Shown one piece after another: positions 17,715 to 26,693 of a stretch of 64,000 nucleotides of DNA. The stretch is taken from positions 3,906,001-3,970,000 of the forward strand of contig NZ_AP022561.1 in the NCBI RefSeq assembly GCF_010726245.1, written 5' to 3'. The position numbers and the translations under genes were made by a program. The stretch is from Mycolicibacterium aichiense (GTDB lineage Bacteria > Actinomycetota > Actinomycetes > Mycobacteriales > Mycobacteriaceae). Every line of letters starts with the position of its first letter. Position 1 is the first letter of the stretch. The notes under the pieces are model-generated. The model was not told the DNA's origin, ran no database searches, and was given only the letters and a program-made list of their open reading frames with translations.

Positions 17715-19066
17715 CAGCCGCCCCCTCCCGTCGACGCCGCCGGCGGTGTGTTGGCCGGCGGATTTGCCGGGGCCCCATAGGGTCCGGCGAAAATCGGTTG
17801 CACTCCCGTGGCGGCCAGTTGCTCCTGGGTGTAGATCTGCGTCCCCGGGGGCCCGGTCGGCGACGGTGGCACAAGAGGCAGGATCGGGCCCGCGGCGGCG
17901 ATCGCCGCCGGCGGCGGTGTCACCGGCGGATTGTCGTCCAAGCCATCAGGTGGCGGGGGCGCAACTCCCGTCTTGAGCGGGTCATAGGTGTAGTTGAGAT
18001 ATGCCGGATCGCCGGGCGCGGGAACGAGCTGTGCGCTGGCGTCTCCCCACCTCGTCCCGAGCATCAGCGTGCGCTTCAACCGCGGGATGGTCAGGTCGAT
18101 GGTGGCGAACAGGTTGTAGTAGTCACCTCGGATAGCGCGGTCCATGAAGCTCTGGGTGAACGGGAAGTGGATCGCATACTCGAGCAACGCGTCCAGGTCT
18201 GGCCCCACGTCGGCGAACGCCTTGATCGCCGGTTCCAGGTTTTTCAGGTTGGCCACCAGGTCGGCCTGCGACTCGTTGACCAGTCGGTTCGCCGTGTCGC
18301 TGAAGGTACCGAGCTTCTGCAAAGCCGTTGTGAGCGTTGGCCTTTCCTTGATGAGTACATCAATGGCCGGCGGAATCTTCTGCAGCGCCCGACTCAGATC
18401 GTCACGCTGCCCGGCAAACGTCGATGCCATCCGATTGAGTGACTGAATCACCGAGACGATGTTGTCGCGCTGGCCGTCCAGCGTTCCTACGAACGTGTCC
18501 AGTCGGGTGATCAAGTCGCGGAACGCAGCCTCGTTGCCGGTGACAGCAGTGCTGAAGTTGTGGATGACATCGCCGATCTGGCCCAGCCCGCCGCCGTTGA
18601 CCACAGCCGCCAGCGAGGCCAGTGTCTGCTCGGTGGTCGGATAGGTCGAGGATGCATTCAGCGAGATAGTCGCGCCCGGATTGAGCTTCCCGCTCGGCCC
18701 TTGGCCGATCGGAGTGTTCAACGACAGGTGCATGGAACCGAGCAGGCTGGTCTGGCCGACGCTGACCACAGCGTTCGCCGGCACGACAACATCGGGCTTG
18801 ACCGAGAATTCGACGTCGGCGTGCCAGTTCTTGACCGTTAGCTTCCGCACGCTACCGACGACGACGTCGTTCATCATGACCGGCGAGTTCGGTTCCAGGG
18901 TCGCAATATTCGCGACCTCGGCGTGATAGACGTCGGCATCGGACCCGCGGCCCACGGCGCCGGGCAGTGGCAGCGAGTTGACGCCCTGGAACGCACACGC
19001 ACTGGTGGCCAGCGCAACGCAGGACCCGGTGATCACAGCCCGCTGCAGGGCTTTTCCGCTGATCAT
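17714..19066 (-). CDS. mceE: MCE-family lipoprotein MceE (LprK-type)
   Basis: A 450-residue protein with a lipobox-type signal peptide (VALATSACAF, Cys24), as expected for the fifth Mce protein, which is usually the lipoprotein. The MCE domain follows (VYHAEVANIATLEPNSPVMM, VVVGSVRKL), then a long alpha-helical region and a Pro-rich C-terminus. It overlaps mceD by 4 bp (ATGA) and mceF by one base. It acts in the periplasmic needle of the lipid importer. Confidence 0.92.
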   Translation of the reverse strand: MISGKALQRAVITGSCVALATSACAFQGVNSLPLPGAVGRGSDADVYHAEVANIATLEPNSPVMMNDVVVGSVRKLTVKNWHADVEFSVKPDVVVPANAVVSVGQTSLLGSMHLSLNTPIGQGPSGKLNPGATISLNASSTYPTTEQTLASLAAVVNGGGLGQIGDVIHNFSTAVTGNEAAFRDLITRLDTFVGTLDGQRDNIVSVIQSLNRMASTFAGQRDDLSRALQKIPPAIDVLIKERPTLTTALQKLGTFSDTANRLVNESQADLVANLKNLEPAIKAFADVGPDLDALLEYAIHFPFTQSFMDRAIRGDYYNLFATIDLTIPRLKRTLMLGTRWGDASAQLVPAPGDPAYLNYTYDPLKTGVAPPPPDGLDDNPPVTPPPAAIAAAGPILPLVPPSPTGPPGTQIYTQEQLAATGVQPIFAGPYGAPANPPANTPPAASTGGGG

Positions 19067-20490
19067 GGTGTCCCTCCTGCTTCCGCGGCCATCGGGGGAC
19101 CTGGTGCCGGACCGGGCGACGCGCCAGCCGGGTTCAACATGCCGGGCAACGACGAGATCACCGAAGGCGGTATCGCCGGAGATCCACCCGGCAGCAACTG
19201 CGCCGCACCCGGCGGTGCCTCACCTGGTGCGCGGCCGGTGAACGGCGCAGGTCCCGGCGTAACACCCTCGTACGCCGAATGGTAGGGCGGCAGCGGCGGA
19301 ACATCGGGCGTCGGGCCGCCGGCGCCCGGTGCCAGATTCGGCTGTGAATACACGATCTCGTCGGGAGCGGCGGCGGGCATCAGATACGGATCGATACCGA
19401 TCGGCAGGTAATTGAAGTTCAGCAGGCGAAGGGCCGGACCGAGGTATTGGCTGCACAGCTTCGCCGTTTCCGGGGCTGTCGTGTTCTCGATGGCTCCGAT
19501 TGCCCCGCAGACGAATTCCGTCGGGTTGGAGAAGTTGTTCAACACGAACTGTCCCACTGCGCTTCCCGACGACGGGTTGTAGATGTTGTATGCGTTGGTC
19601 AACGCGTTCGGCGCGATATGCAGGATGTTCTCGATCTCCATCTTGTTGTCCAGCAGGTTCGTGGTGACATTCGAAAGCCGCTGAAGTTGTTCCGATGTCT
19701 GATCACGACTGCCCGCGACGAACCGCTGGATGTCCACGATCGCCACCGACAGGTTCTTCAGAGCGGCGTCGAGGTCCGAGCGGTTGCCGTCTATCACGCT
19801 GGTCAACGTCGCCAGCCGGTTCTGGAACATGACCACCTGCTCGTTGCTGTCGCGCAAGGTCGTGACGAAGGTCTGCAGGTTCTTGATGATGTCGACGATG
19901 TTGCCGCTGCCGCCGGCCAGGACGCGGGAGACTCCGGCCAGCTCGGTGATGGTCTGGCGCAGCTTGTCACCGTTGCCGTCGAGTGCGTTGGCGGCGCTGT
20001 CGATGAAGCGTGACACCGACGTACCGGAGACGCCGCTTTGCGGTCCGAGGTCGGTGGCCAGCCGCATGAGCTGTGCCTTCACTTCATCCCACTCCACCGG
20101 GATTGCCGTGCGGTCCAGCGGGATAACCGCATCGTCGGCCATCTTCGGGCCGACGTTGTTCCGGTAGGCCGGCGTCAACTGCACGTAGCGGGCGGCGACC
20201 AGGTTCTGCGCCACGATCACCGCCTTGGCGTCGGCGGGAATCGGGACGTCGCGGTTGACGTCGAGTACCAGCTTGGTCTGGGTGCCCTGCGGTTCGATCG
20301 CCTTGATGGTGCCGACCTTGACACCCGAAACCCGGACGTCGTCACCGGGGTAGATGCCGGTCGCGGTGGTGAAAATGGCGTTGACCGTCTTGGGGCCGAA
20401 GAAGATGTTCCGCACGAGAACCGCCGCACCCACCACCAGCAGCCCGGCCAGCAGAACCGACAGCACCTTCACCCAACGTCTGCGCATCAT
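19063..20490 (-). CDS. mceD: MCE-family protein MceD
   Basis: A 475-residue protein. The N-terminal transmembrane helix is about residues 7-28 (VKVLSVLLAGLLVVGAAVLV), the MCE domain is about 36-115 (AIFTTATGIYPGDDVRVSGVKVGTI in two parts), then a helical region and a Pro/Gly/Ala-rich tail. Start ATG 20490 shares one base with the mceC stop. A component of the Mce periplasmic tunnel. Confidence 0.92.
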   Translation of the reverse strand: MMRRRWVKVLSVLLAGLLVVGAAVLVRNIFFGPKTVNAIFTTATGIYPGDDVRVSGVKVGTIKAIEPQGTQTKLVLDVNRDVPIPADAKAVIVAQNLVAARYVQLTPAYRNNVGPKMADDAVIPLDRTAIPVEWDEVKAQLMRLATDLGPQSGVSGTSVSRFIDSAANALDGNGDKLRQTITELAGVSRVLAGGSGNIVDIIKNLQTFVTTLRDSNEQVVMFQNRLATLTSVIDGNRSDLDAALKNLSVAIVDIQRFVAGSRDQTSEQLQRLSNVTTNLLDNKMEIENILHIAPNALTNAYNIYNPSSGSAVGQFVLNNFSNPTEFVCGAIGAIENTTAPETAKLCSQYLGPALRLLNFNYLPIGIDPYLMPAAAPDEIVYSQPNLAPGAGGPTPDVPPLPPYHSAYEGVTPGPAPFTGRAPGEAPPGAAQLLPGGSPAIPPSVISSLPGMLNPAGASPGPAPGPPMAAEAGGTP

Positions 20491-21572
20491 CAGCGGGACC
20501 CTCCCGGAATACCGTTGTACGGCAGCGGCAATTCGGCGCGCGGCCCCGCGTTGTCCGGCGGCTGGCCTGCGTTGACGCCACGGCGGAAGCCGAACGCATA
20601 GTCCATGAACGGCTGAAGCAACTGTGCGGGCTGCAGGTTCGGCACATACGCGTTGTAGTACGGGCCGTTGGCCAGCGTCTCGCCCTCGGACAGGATGAAC
20701 TTCTTCACACTCGGCAGCATCTTGCCGATGTTGTCTTTGTTCTTCTCCAGCATTGCGACCACTGAATTCAGCCGCTGCAACGTCGGCGCCAGCTTGTCCT
20801 CGTTGTCGTGCACCAGACCGGTCAGCTGCGCCGACACCGCGGCGGTGTTGGCCAGTAGGTCGACGATCGCCTCACGCCGGTCGTTGAGCACGGCCAGCAG
20901 GTCATTGGCGTTGAGGATCAACGTATTCAGCTGCTGGCTGCGCTGCCCCAACACTGTGGTGACGTCGGCGGCGCTCTTGAACAGACCGGCCAGGTTCTCG
21001 TTTCGACTGTTGAGCGATCGCGACAACCTGCTCAGGCCGTCGAAGGTCGGTCCCAGTTTCGGTGCGAGTTGGTCGATCGTCGCCGACAGGGTGTCGAGCG
21101 ACTGGTTCAGCGACGCAGTGTCGGTGCCGGCCGTGTTACTGGTCAGATCACTGACGGCCTCGGTGAGAGAGTAGGGCGACGACGTGCGGGTCGTCGGGAT
21201 CACGTCGCCGGAGCGAAGAGTGCCGCTGCCTGCCGATTCCAGCGTGAGCACTCGCTCGCCGAGAAGCGAGCCGGTGCGGATGTGCGCCGCGGTCTGCGAG
21301 CCCAGCGCGTACTTGCCCGCCGTCGTGAAGGTGACCAGCGCATCGCCGTTGTCCAGTGCAACGTCGGTGACCGAACCGATCTTGATGCCGGACAGCGTCA
21401 CGTCGTTGCCGACGGTGATCCCACCGGCCTCGGTGAATAGCGCCTGATGACGCACCGAAGTGGCCAGCTGCACCAAACGCTCGGGCTGCAACCCGACAGC
21501 GATCACCAGCATGATCAGGACCGCGCCGAGAAAGCCGGCGCGCCAAAGGTTTGAAGCTCGGTATTTCAGCAT
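20490..21572 (-). CDS. mceC: MCE-family protein MceC
   Basis: A 360-residue protein from ATG 21572 (MLKYRASNLWRAGF), which overlaps the mceB stop as TAATG. The open frame to 21587 is not needed. Transmembrane helix about residues 12-30 (GFLGAVLIMLVIAVGL), MCE domain about 45-120 (FTEAGGITVGNDVTLSGIKI, then GSVTDV), then a long helical region. It is shorter than the neighbouring Mce proteins because it lacks a long Pro-rich tail. Confidence 0.92.
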   Translation of the reverse strand: MLKYRASNLWRAGFLGAVLIMLVIAVGLQPERLVQLATSVRHQALFTEAGGITVGNDVTLSGIKIGSVTDVALDNGDALVTFTTAGKYALGSQTAAHIRTGSLLGERVLTLESAGSGTLRSGDVIPTTRTSSPYSLTEAVSDLTSNTAGTDTASLNQSLDTLSATIDQLAPKLGPTFDGLSRLSRSLNSRNENLAGLFKSAADVTTVLGQRSQQLNTLILNANDLLAVLNDRREAIVDLLANTAAVSAQLTGLVHDNEDKLAPTLQRLNSVVAMLEKNKDNIGKMLPSVKKFILSEGETLANGPYYNAYVPNLQPAQLLQPFMDYAFGFRRGVNAGQPPDNAGPRAELPLPYNGIPGGSR

Positions 21573-22597
21573 TAGGGCTCCGAACACCTACCGGATTCTT
21601 GTTTGATCATCGGGAAGACCCCGGTCCGTCCTTGCAGATCAGTCACCCGGATGGACAACCCGCAGATGTAGTACATGATCCAGCTGCCATAAGCCCCAAG
21701 TCGGGCCAGTTTGCGGTAGGTCTCCGGACCGCGCTGCAGACCCCGATCGAGCACTATCTTGTGGTCGTCCAGCAGCGGTGCCAGACGATTGAGTTGCTCG
21801 ACATCACCTTTCAACGGCTCGCGGGCCTGGTCGAGAAGGCTGGTCAGCGAGGCAGTTCCGTTGTCCAGCTGCGTAATCGCCGTCCCGATGGGCTCGCGGT
21901 CCTGGGACAAACCGGAGATCAGCTTCTCGAGCTTGTCGATGGCGCCGGAGAACTTGTCGCCGTCCTTGGCCAGTGTGTCGACGACGACCTTGAGGTTGTC
22001 GATGAGCTGCTCGACGGTTTGGCTGTTGTCGGCCAGCGCATTCGAGAATGACGTGGTCTTACTCAACAGCGAATCGAGAGTGTCACCCTGCCCTTGCAGG
22101 ATGTTGATCAGCGATGCGGTGAGGGCATTGACATCCTGCGGGTTGAGCCCCTGAATCACCGGCCGCAGCCCACCGAGCAACAGGTCGAGATCCAGCGCGC
22201 TCTGAGTTCGGTCCTTGGGTATTCGGGAGCCTGCCGGCAGCACCCGGGTCGAGCCGGGTCCATCGACGAGTTCCAGGTACCGATCGCCGGTCAGGTTCAA
22301 ATACCGCACTGCCGCTTGGGTTCCCGTCGTCAACACGATGTCGCGGTCGGCATCGAAGGTGACCAGGACATTCTTGTCTGCCAGCAGGTCGACACTGTCG
22401 ACGGTGCCCACCCGAACACCGGCGACGCGGACCGTGTCTCCCTCCTTCAAGCGGGAGGCGTCACCGAACACAGCCGAATATCCGTTGGTGGAGCCGCTGC
22501 GGTAGTTGCTGAATGTCAGGAACAGGAACGCGGTCAGGACCACCATCACGACGGCGAACACGCCGAACTTGACCAATGTGCTTGTGGTGCGCATCAT
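21572..22597 (-). CDS. mceB: MCE-family protein MceB
   Basis: A 341-residue protein from ATG 22597 (MMRTTSTLVKFGVFAVV), overlapping the mceA stop (ATGA). A transmembrane helix at about residues 10-30 is followed by the MCE domain (YSAVFGDASRLKEGDTVRVA, then GVRVGTVDSV) and a helical region. The C-terminus YYICGLSIRV...CSEP contains two Cys. The frame upstream to 22780 is the mceA gene read out of phase and is not used. Confidence 0.92.
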   Translation of the reverse strand: MMRTTSTLVKFGVFAVVMVVLTAFLFLTFSNYRSGSTNGYSAVFGDASRLKEGDTVRVAGVRVGTVDSVDLLADKNVLVTFDADRDIVLTTGTQAAVRYLNLTGDRYLELVDGPGSTRVLPAGSRIPKDRTQSALDLDLLLGGLRPVIQGLNPQDVNALTASLINILQGQGDTLDSLLSKTTSFSNALADNSQTVEQLIDNLKVVVDTLAKDGDKFSGAIDKLEKLISGLSQDREPIGTAITQLDNGTASLTSLLDQAREPLKGDVEQLNRLAPLLDDHKIVLDRGLQRGPETYRKLARLGAYGSWIMYYICGLSIRVTDLQGRTGVFPMIKQESGRCSEP

Positions 22598-23871
22598 CCG
22601 GGTTGTCCGATCTGTGCGGTGTTGCGCGGCGGTCCGTCCAGCGGGCCGAACAACAGCTGCTTGAGACCATCGGAGTTCAGCACGATGCCCTGGTTGCCGT
22701 ACTGCCACGGGTTGGCACCGGTGTCGGTCACCAGGTACTTGGACTTGTTGCCGAAACCGATGTTCGGCAAGCCCATGCACTGCGGACCGCCGGTGGCCGC
22801 GACCTTCGGCAGGTTGGACGGATAGCGGTATCGCTCGATGCCCAATGTGAAAGCAACGTTGACGATCACGCCAGGATCCATAGCAGGCGGCTGCAAACGG
22901 GCGACGTTCATGCCCTCGAGCGTGCAGTTGATCGCCGGTGCATATTCGTTGAACAAGGCTGTCGTGGGCGCCAGCAAGTGAAGCACCTTGCTCAGCGCCA
23001 GCTGATTGGTGCCGAGTACCTCGTTGCCCTGATCGGCCAGGCCGATCATGTTGACCAGGAAGGTATCCAAGTTCTGTTGCTCGTCGACGATGCTCTGGCT
23101 GATCTTGTTGGTGTTCTGCACCGTCCGGACCAGATCCGGTGCGGCGTCAGCGTAGGCGGCCGCCACCGGTGCGGTCAGTTCGATGTCCTTGGCCATATTC
23201 GGCAGGCTGGGCTCCAGCCTGGCCAGCAGGCTGTCGAAATCGGCAACGGTCTGTCCGAATTGCTCACCGCGCCCCGCGAACGCCTTCGACAATGCACCCA
23301 GCGTTGCATTGAGCTGGGTCGGGTCGATCTTGTTCAAGACCTGGTTCAGCTGTTGGAACACGGTGTTGATCTCGACCGTGACGTGCTGGCCCTGCAGAAC
23401 CTGTCCTGCGTACATGGGTTTCGGCGAGGGATCGGTCGGGGGTTCGAAGTTGACGTACTTGGCGCCGAAGACCGTCGTCGAGGCGATGTCGGCGACCACG
23501 TTGGACGGGATCTTGCGCAGCTGCGCGGGATCCATCGCCAGCCGCAGTTCGGCAGTGCCGTCGGGCCGGGTTTGGATCGACTCGACCTTGCCGACCTGCA
23601 CACCGCGCATCTTCACCCTGGCGTCCGGATTCATCACCAGGCCGGCACGGTCCGAGATCACGGTCACCGGAACAGTTTTGGTGAAGTCGCCACGGAACAG
23701 GCCGACCGCGACCGCGACGATCGCCGCCACGACGACCACTGTGGACAGGCCGGCCACTGGTCGCGCCCACCCGGTCGCGCCGAAGCTTGCGCCTGTTCGG
23801 GCCGCCACCGGTGCGGCGGCGGTTTCGGTTTCCGACCGGTCGGCCGGACCCGGACCGAGATTTCGTGTCAC
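22594..23871 (-). CDS. mceA: MCE-family protein MceA
   Basis: A 425-residue protein from GTG 23871. A cytoplasmic N-terminus of about 38 residues precedes a transmembrane helix (about 39-60, VAGLSTVVVVAAIVAVAVGL), the MCE domain (about 65-145, LVMNPDARVKMRGVQVGKVE) and a helical region containing two Cys (NCTLEGM, GPQCMG). It lies 9 bp downstream of yrbEB. It is the first periplasmic subunit of the Mce lipid importer. Substrate class cannot be read from sequence, and the surrounding acyl-CoA and oxygenase genes point to a hydrophobic carboxylate or polycyclic compound. Confidence 0.92.
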   Translation of the reverse strand: MTRNLGPGPADRSETETAAAPVAARTGASFGATGWARPVAGLSTVVVVAAIVAVAVGLFRGDFTKTVPVTVISDRAGLVMNPDARVKMRGVQVGKVESIQTRPDGTAELRLAMDPAQLRKIPSNVVADIASTTVFGAKYVNFEPPTDPSPKPMYAGQVLQGQHVTVEINTVFQQLNQVLNKIDPTQLNATLGALSKAFAGRGEQFGQTVADFDSLLARLEPSLPNMAKDIELTAPVAAAYADAAPDLVRTVQNTNKISQSIVDEQQNLDTFLVNMIGLADQGNEVLGTNQLALSKVLHLLAPTTALFNEYAPAINCTLEGMNVARLQPPAMDPGVIVNVAFTLGIERYRYPSNLPKVAATGGPQCMGLPNIGFGNKSKYLVTDTGANPWQYGNQGIVLNSDGLKQLLFGPLDGPPRNTAQIGQPG

Positions 23872-23880
23872 GTCATCTCC

Positions 23881-24729
23881 CTATCCGGACAGGTTGAAGT
23901 TGCCGTTGGAGCCGTAGATGGCCAGGGATATGAGCAGGGTGACCGAGACGACGACGATCAGGGAGGTGCGTACCGCGTTGCCGACCGCGACGCCGACCCC
24001 GGAGGGTCCGCCGGTGGCGAAGTAGCCGAAGTAGGTGTGGATCAACAGGATCGTGATGGCCATCAAGATCGCCTGCAGGAACGACCAGAGCAGGTCGATC
24101 GGGTTCAAGAACGTGTTGAAGTAGTGGTCATAGAGGCCGCCGGACTGGCCGAACAACACCACGGTGGTGAACTGGGAGGCCACAAACGACAGGATCACCG
24201 CGATCGAGTACAGCGGGGTGATCGCCACCATGCCCGCCACAATCCGGGTGGACACCAAATATTCGACCGGGGGGATGCCCATCGATTCCAGGGCGTCGAT
24301 CTCCTCGTTGATCCGCATCGCCCCCAACTGGGCGGTCACCCCCGCCCCGAAGGTGGCGGCCAGGCCGATCCCGGCCACCACCGGGGCGCTGATGCGCACG
24401 TTGATGAACGCGGCCAAAAAGCCGGTGAGTGCTTCGATACCGATATTGCCCAGCGAGGAATAGCCCTGCACCGCCAACGTCCCACCGGCGGCCAACGTCA
24501 AGAACCCGACGATCACCACGGTGCCACCGATCATCGCCAACGTGCCCGCACCCATCGAGATCTCGGCGATCAACCGGATGATCTCTTTACGGAAATGCAA
24601 CGCCGCGTGCGGGGTGCCCGCGATCGCCCGACCATAGAAGATCGTGTGATCCCCGATCCGCCCGATCGTGCCCAACGGGCGGCGCACCTGCCGGGCGATC
24701 CGCGGATACAAAGCCTGTAACGACGCCAT
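23881..24729 (-). CDS. yrbEB: YrbE/MlaE-family permease, second subunit (YrbEB)
   Basis: A 282-residue integral membrane permease with about five to six membrane helices. It has the family signature EEIDALESMGIPPVEYLVSTR, the cytoplasmic segment thought to contact the Mce ATPase (MceG), which is not encoded in the window. Codons in its first half are often TTG/GTG/GGT, unlike the C-ending codons of the neighbours. ATG 24729 lies 1 base beyond the YrbEA stop. Confidence 0.93.
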   Translation of the reverse strand: MASLQALYPRIARQVRRPLGTIGRIGDHTIFYGRAIAGTPHAALHFRKEIIRLIAEISMGAGTLAMIGGTVVIVGFLTLAAGGTLAVQGYSSLGNIGIEALTGFLAAFINVRISAPVVAGIGLAATFGAGVTAQLGAMRINEEIDALESMGIPPVEYLVSTRIVAGMVAITPLYSIAVILSFVASQFTTVVLFGQSGGLYDHYFNTFLNPIDLLWSFLQAILMAITILLIHTYFGYFATGGPSGVGVAVGNAVRTSLIVVVSVTLLISLAIYGSNGNFNLSG

Positions 24730-25540
24730 CTACCGGGCGCTCATCCGGATACCGATGGCCGTGACCACCACGTTCACCACGAACAACGCCATAAACGCGT
24801 ACACCACCGTCTCATTGACCGCATTACCCACCGCCTTGGCGCCACCCCCGGTGATCGTCAACCCCGATAACAGGCCACCAACCCGCGATCAACCCGAACA
24901 ACGCCGCCTTGACACACGAGATGATCACCTCCGGCACCCCGGTCAACAACGTGATCCCCGCCGCGAACGCCCCCGGATTCACATCCTGAACGAACACCGA
25001 GAACACATAACCACCCAAAATCCCGATGATCACCACCAACGAATTCAACAGAAGCGCAACCAAACCCGAAGCCAACATCCGCGGCGTCACCAACCGCTGC
25101 ACCGGGTTGATCCCCAGCACCTCCATCGCGTCGATCTCCTCACGAATCGTGCGCGACCCCAAATCCGCACACATCGCCGTCGCCCCAGCACCCGCAACGA
25201 TCAACACCGTCACCAACGGACCCACCTGAGTCACCGCACCAAAGGCCGCCCCCGCCCCCGACAGATCAGCAGCACCCAACTCCCGCAACAAAATATTCAG
25301 CGTGAAAGACACCAACACCGTGAACGGAATCGCCACCAACAACGTCGGCGCCAACGACACCCGCGCCACAAACCACGCCTGCTCCAAAAACTCCCGCCAC
25401 TGAAACGGCTTCCGAAACACAAACCGCACAGCATCAGCCGACATCGCAAACAAGCCACCAATAGCCTGCATCGGACCCGACAGCCCATTCAGAGCGATGC
25501 CCGGCGACCAACGCTCGGCCCCCTTACCCGCCATGGCCAC
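24730..25540 (-). pseudogene. yrbEA: YrbE/MlaE-family permease, first subunit (YrbEA), broken by two 1-base deletions
   Basis: From GTG 25540 (or ATG 25534) the frame encodes a normal YrbEA up to ALFGLIAG, including REEIDAMEVLGINPVQRLV and several membrane helices, then runs out of phase to a stop at 24824. The expected end is all present in another frame: LVACYRGLTITGGG, AVGNAVNETVVYAFMALF, then VTAIGIRMSAR and TAG at 24730. Restoring one T (two A remain at 24880-24881 on the plus strand) and one G (four C remain at 24862-24865) rebuilds exactly the family consensus over 270 residues. Both losses are in short homopolymers, so sequencing error is as likely as true inactivation. Confidence 0.85.
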
Positions 25541-26693
25541 CCGGTCCTTCCAAGATTGTCACCGCAGCGACTGCTGTCGGACCACCGATGTTGTGAGCCA
25601 AACCGATTCGGGCGCCATCCACCTGATTGCCGGCTTCCCCGCGCAACTGGTCGAAGAGTTCCACGCACTGGGCCACTCCGGTGGCACCCGGAGGATGGCC
25701 CTTGGACTTCAGGCCGCCGCTGGGATTCACCGGCAAAGCTCCACCCACACAAGTCACCTCGGCCTCCATTAACTTGTAGGCCTCTGCGGGTTCGGCGAAG
25801 CCGAGATCTTCATAGCTGATCAATTCGATGCCGGTGAAGAAATCGTGAACTTCCGCCACATCGATATCCGAGGGCGTCAAATTTGCCATTCTAAAAGCCC
25901 TTTTCGCCGCACGGGTTGTCGCCGGGAACGTCGTCATATCCGCTTTGTGCTGATGCATCACGGAATCCAAACCCAGCCCCACCCCGCGGATCCACACCGG
26001 CCGGTCGGTGAAACGGTCCACCACATCCTCGGCTGCTAACAAAAGCGCTGCGGCGCCGTCACTTTGAGGCGCGCAGTCGTAGACGCCGAACGGTGTGACC
26101 ACCATCGGCGCGGCGAGAACCTCATCGATGGTGACCTCGAAGCGGAGCCGCGCCTTTGGATTTGACAGGCCGTGCCGGTGATTCTTGACCGCCACCATCG
26201 CCATGTGTTCACGCGTGGCCGGAGTTTCGTGCAAATAGCGCGCAACATGGAGAGCAAACCCCGCGGGCGCGACCAATCCCAGCGGATAGTCCCACGCCAT
26301 GTCGCGGGCCATCGCCTCCCACTCCCACAGCAGTTGCTTGGAAGCGGTCTCCCGCAATTTGTCCGCACCCATCACCAGCGCGACATCGGCCGCACCGGAG
26401 GCGATGCCGTAGAGGGCATTGCGGACCGCGTCGTTGCCGGTCGCACAGGAGTTCTCGATCCGGGTCACCGGCAGGTCGGGCAGTCCGAGCGAATCGGCAA
26501 GTATCCCCGCCGGGAAACCGTCGGCCGTTCCCATCGCACCGAACCAGGCGGCGTCGATCTCAGACTTGTTGACGCCCTTGTCAACCCGGGCGGCACACTC
26601 GGCGAACGCCATCGGGAGCAGGTCCTTCAGCCCGAGGGCGAAGTGCTCGCCGAACGCCGTCATCCCGGCGCCGACGATGGCGACACGTCTCAT
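25524..26693 (-). CDS. Thiolase-fold lipid-transfer protein / acetyl-CoA acetyltransferase (SCPx-like)
   Basis: A 389-residue non-decarboxylating thiolase-like protein of the SCPx/Ltp class. The nucleophilic Cys is present (IENSCATGND, Cys83), with DVAEVHDFFTGIELISYEDLG and VNPSGGLKSKGHPPGATG near the end. It would cleave or condense 3-keto-acyl-CoA of bulky substrates, as sterol side-chain thiolases do. The ATG 26693 overlaps the upstream DUF35 gene by 4 bp (ATGA), and the end overlaps the yrbEA start. DUF35 proteins are typical partners of this thiolase class. Confidence 0.88.
   Translation of the reverse strand: MRRVAIVGAGMTAFGEHFALGLKDLLPMAFAECAARVDKGVNKSEIDAAWFGAMGTADGFPAGILADSLGLPDLPVTRIENSCATGNDAVRNALYGIASGAADVALVMGADKLRETASKQLLWEWEAMARDMAWDYPLGLVAPAGFALHVARYLHETPATREHMAMVAVKNHRHGLSNPKARLRFEVTIDEVLAAPMVVTPFGVYDCAPQSDGAAALLLAAEDVVDRFTDRPVWIRGVGLGLDSVMHQHKADMTTFPATTRAAKRAFRMANLTPSDIDVAEVHDFFTGIELISYEDLGFAEPAEAYKLMEAEVTCVGGALPVNPSGGLKSKGHPPGATGVAQCVELFDQLRGEAGNQVDGARIGLAHNIGGPTAVAAVTILEGPGGHGG

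Noticed and set aside
22576-24720. 714-residue open frame on the plus strand across mceA and yrbEB
   Set aside because: Antisense shadow, His/Arg/Asp-rich composition and no recognisable domain. The minus-strand MceA and YrbEB are unmistakable.
24824-25540. Programmed frameshift in yrbEA
   Set aside because: No slippery heptamer or stimulating structure is evident, and two separate deletions would need two recoding events. Error or mutation is simpler.
24668-25819. 383-residue Arg/His-rich plus-strand frame
   Set aside because: Shadow of yrbEA and the thiolase, caused by their unusual codon usage.
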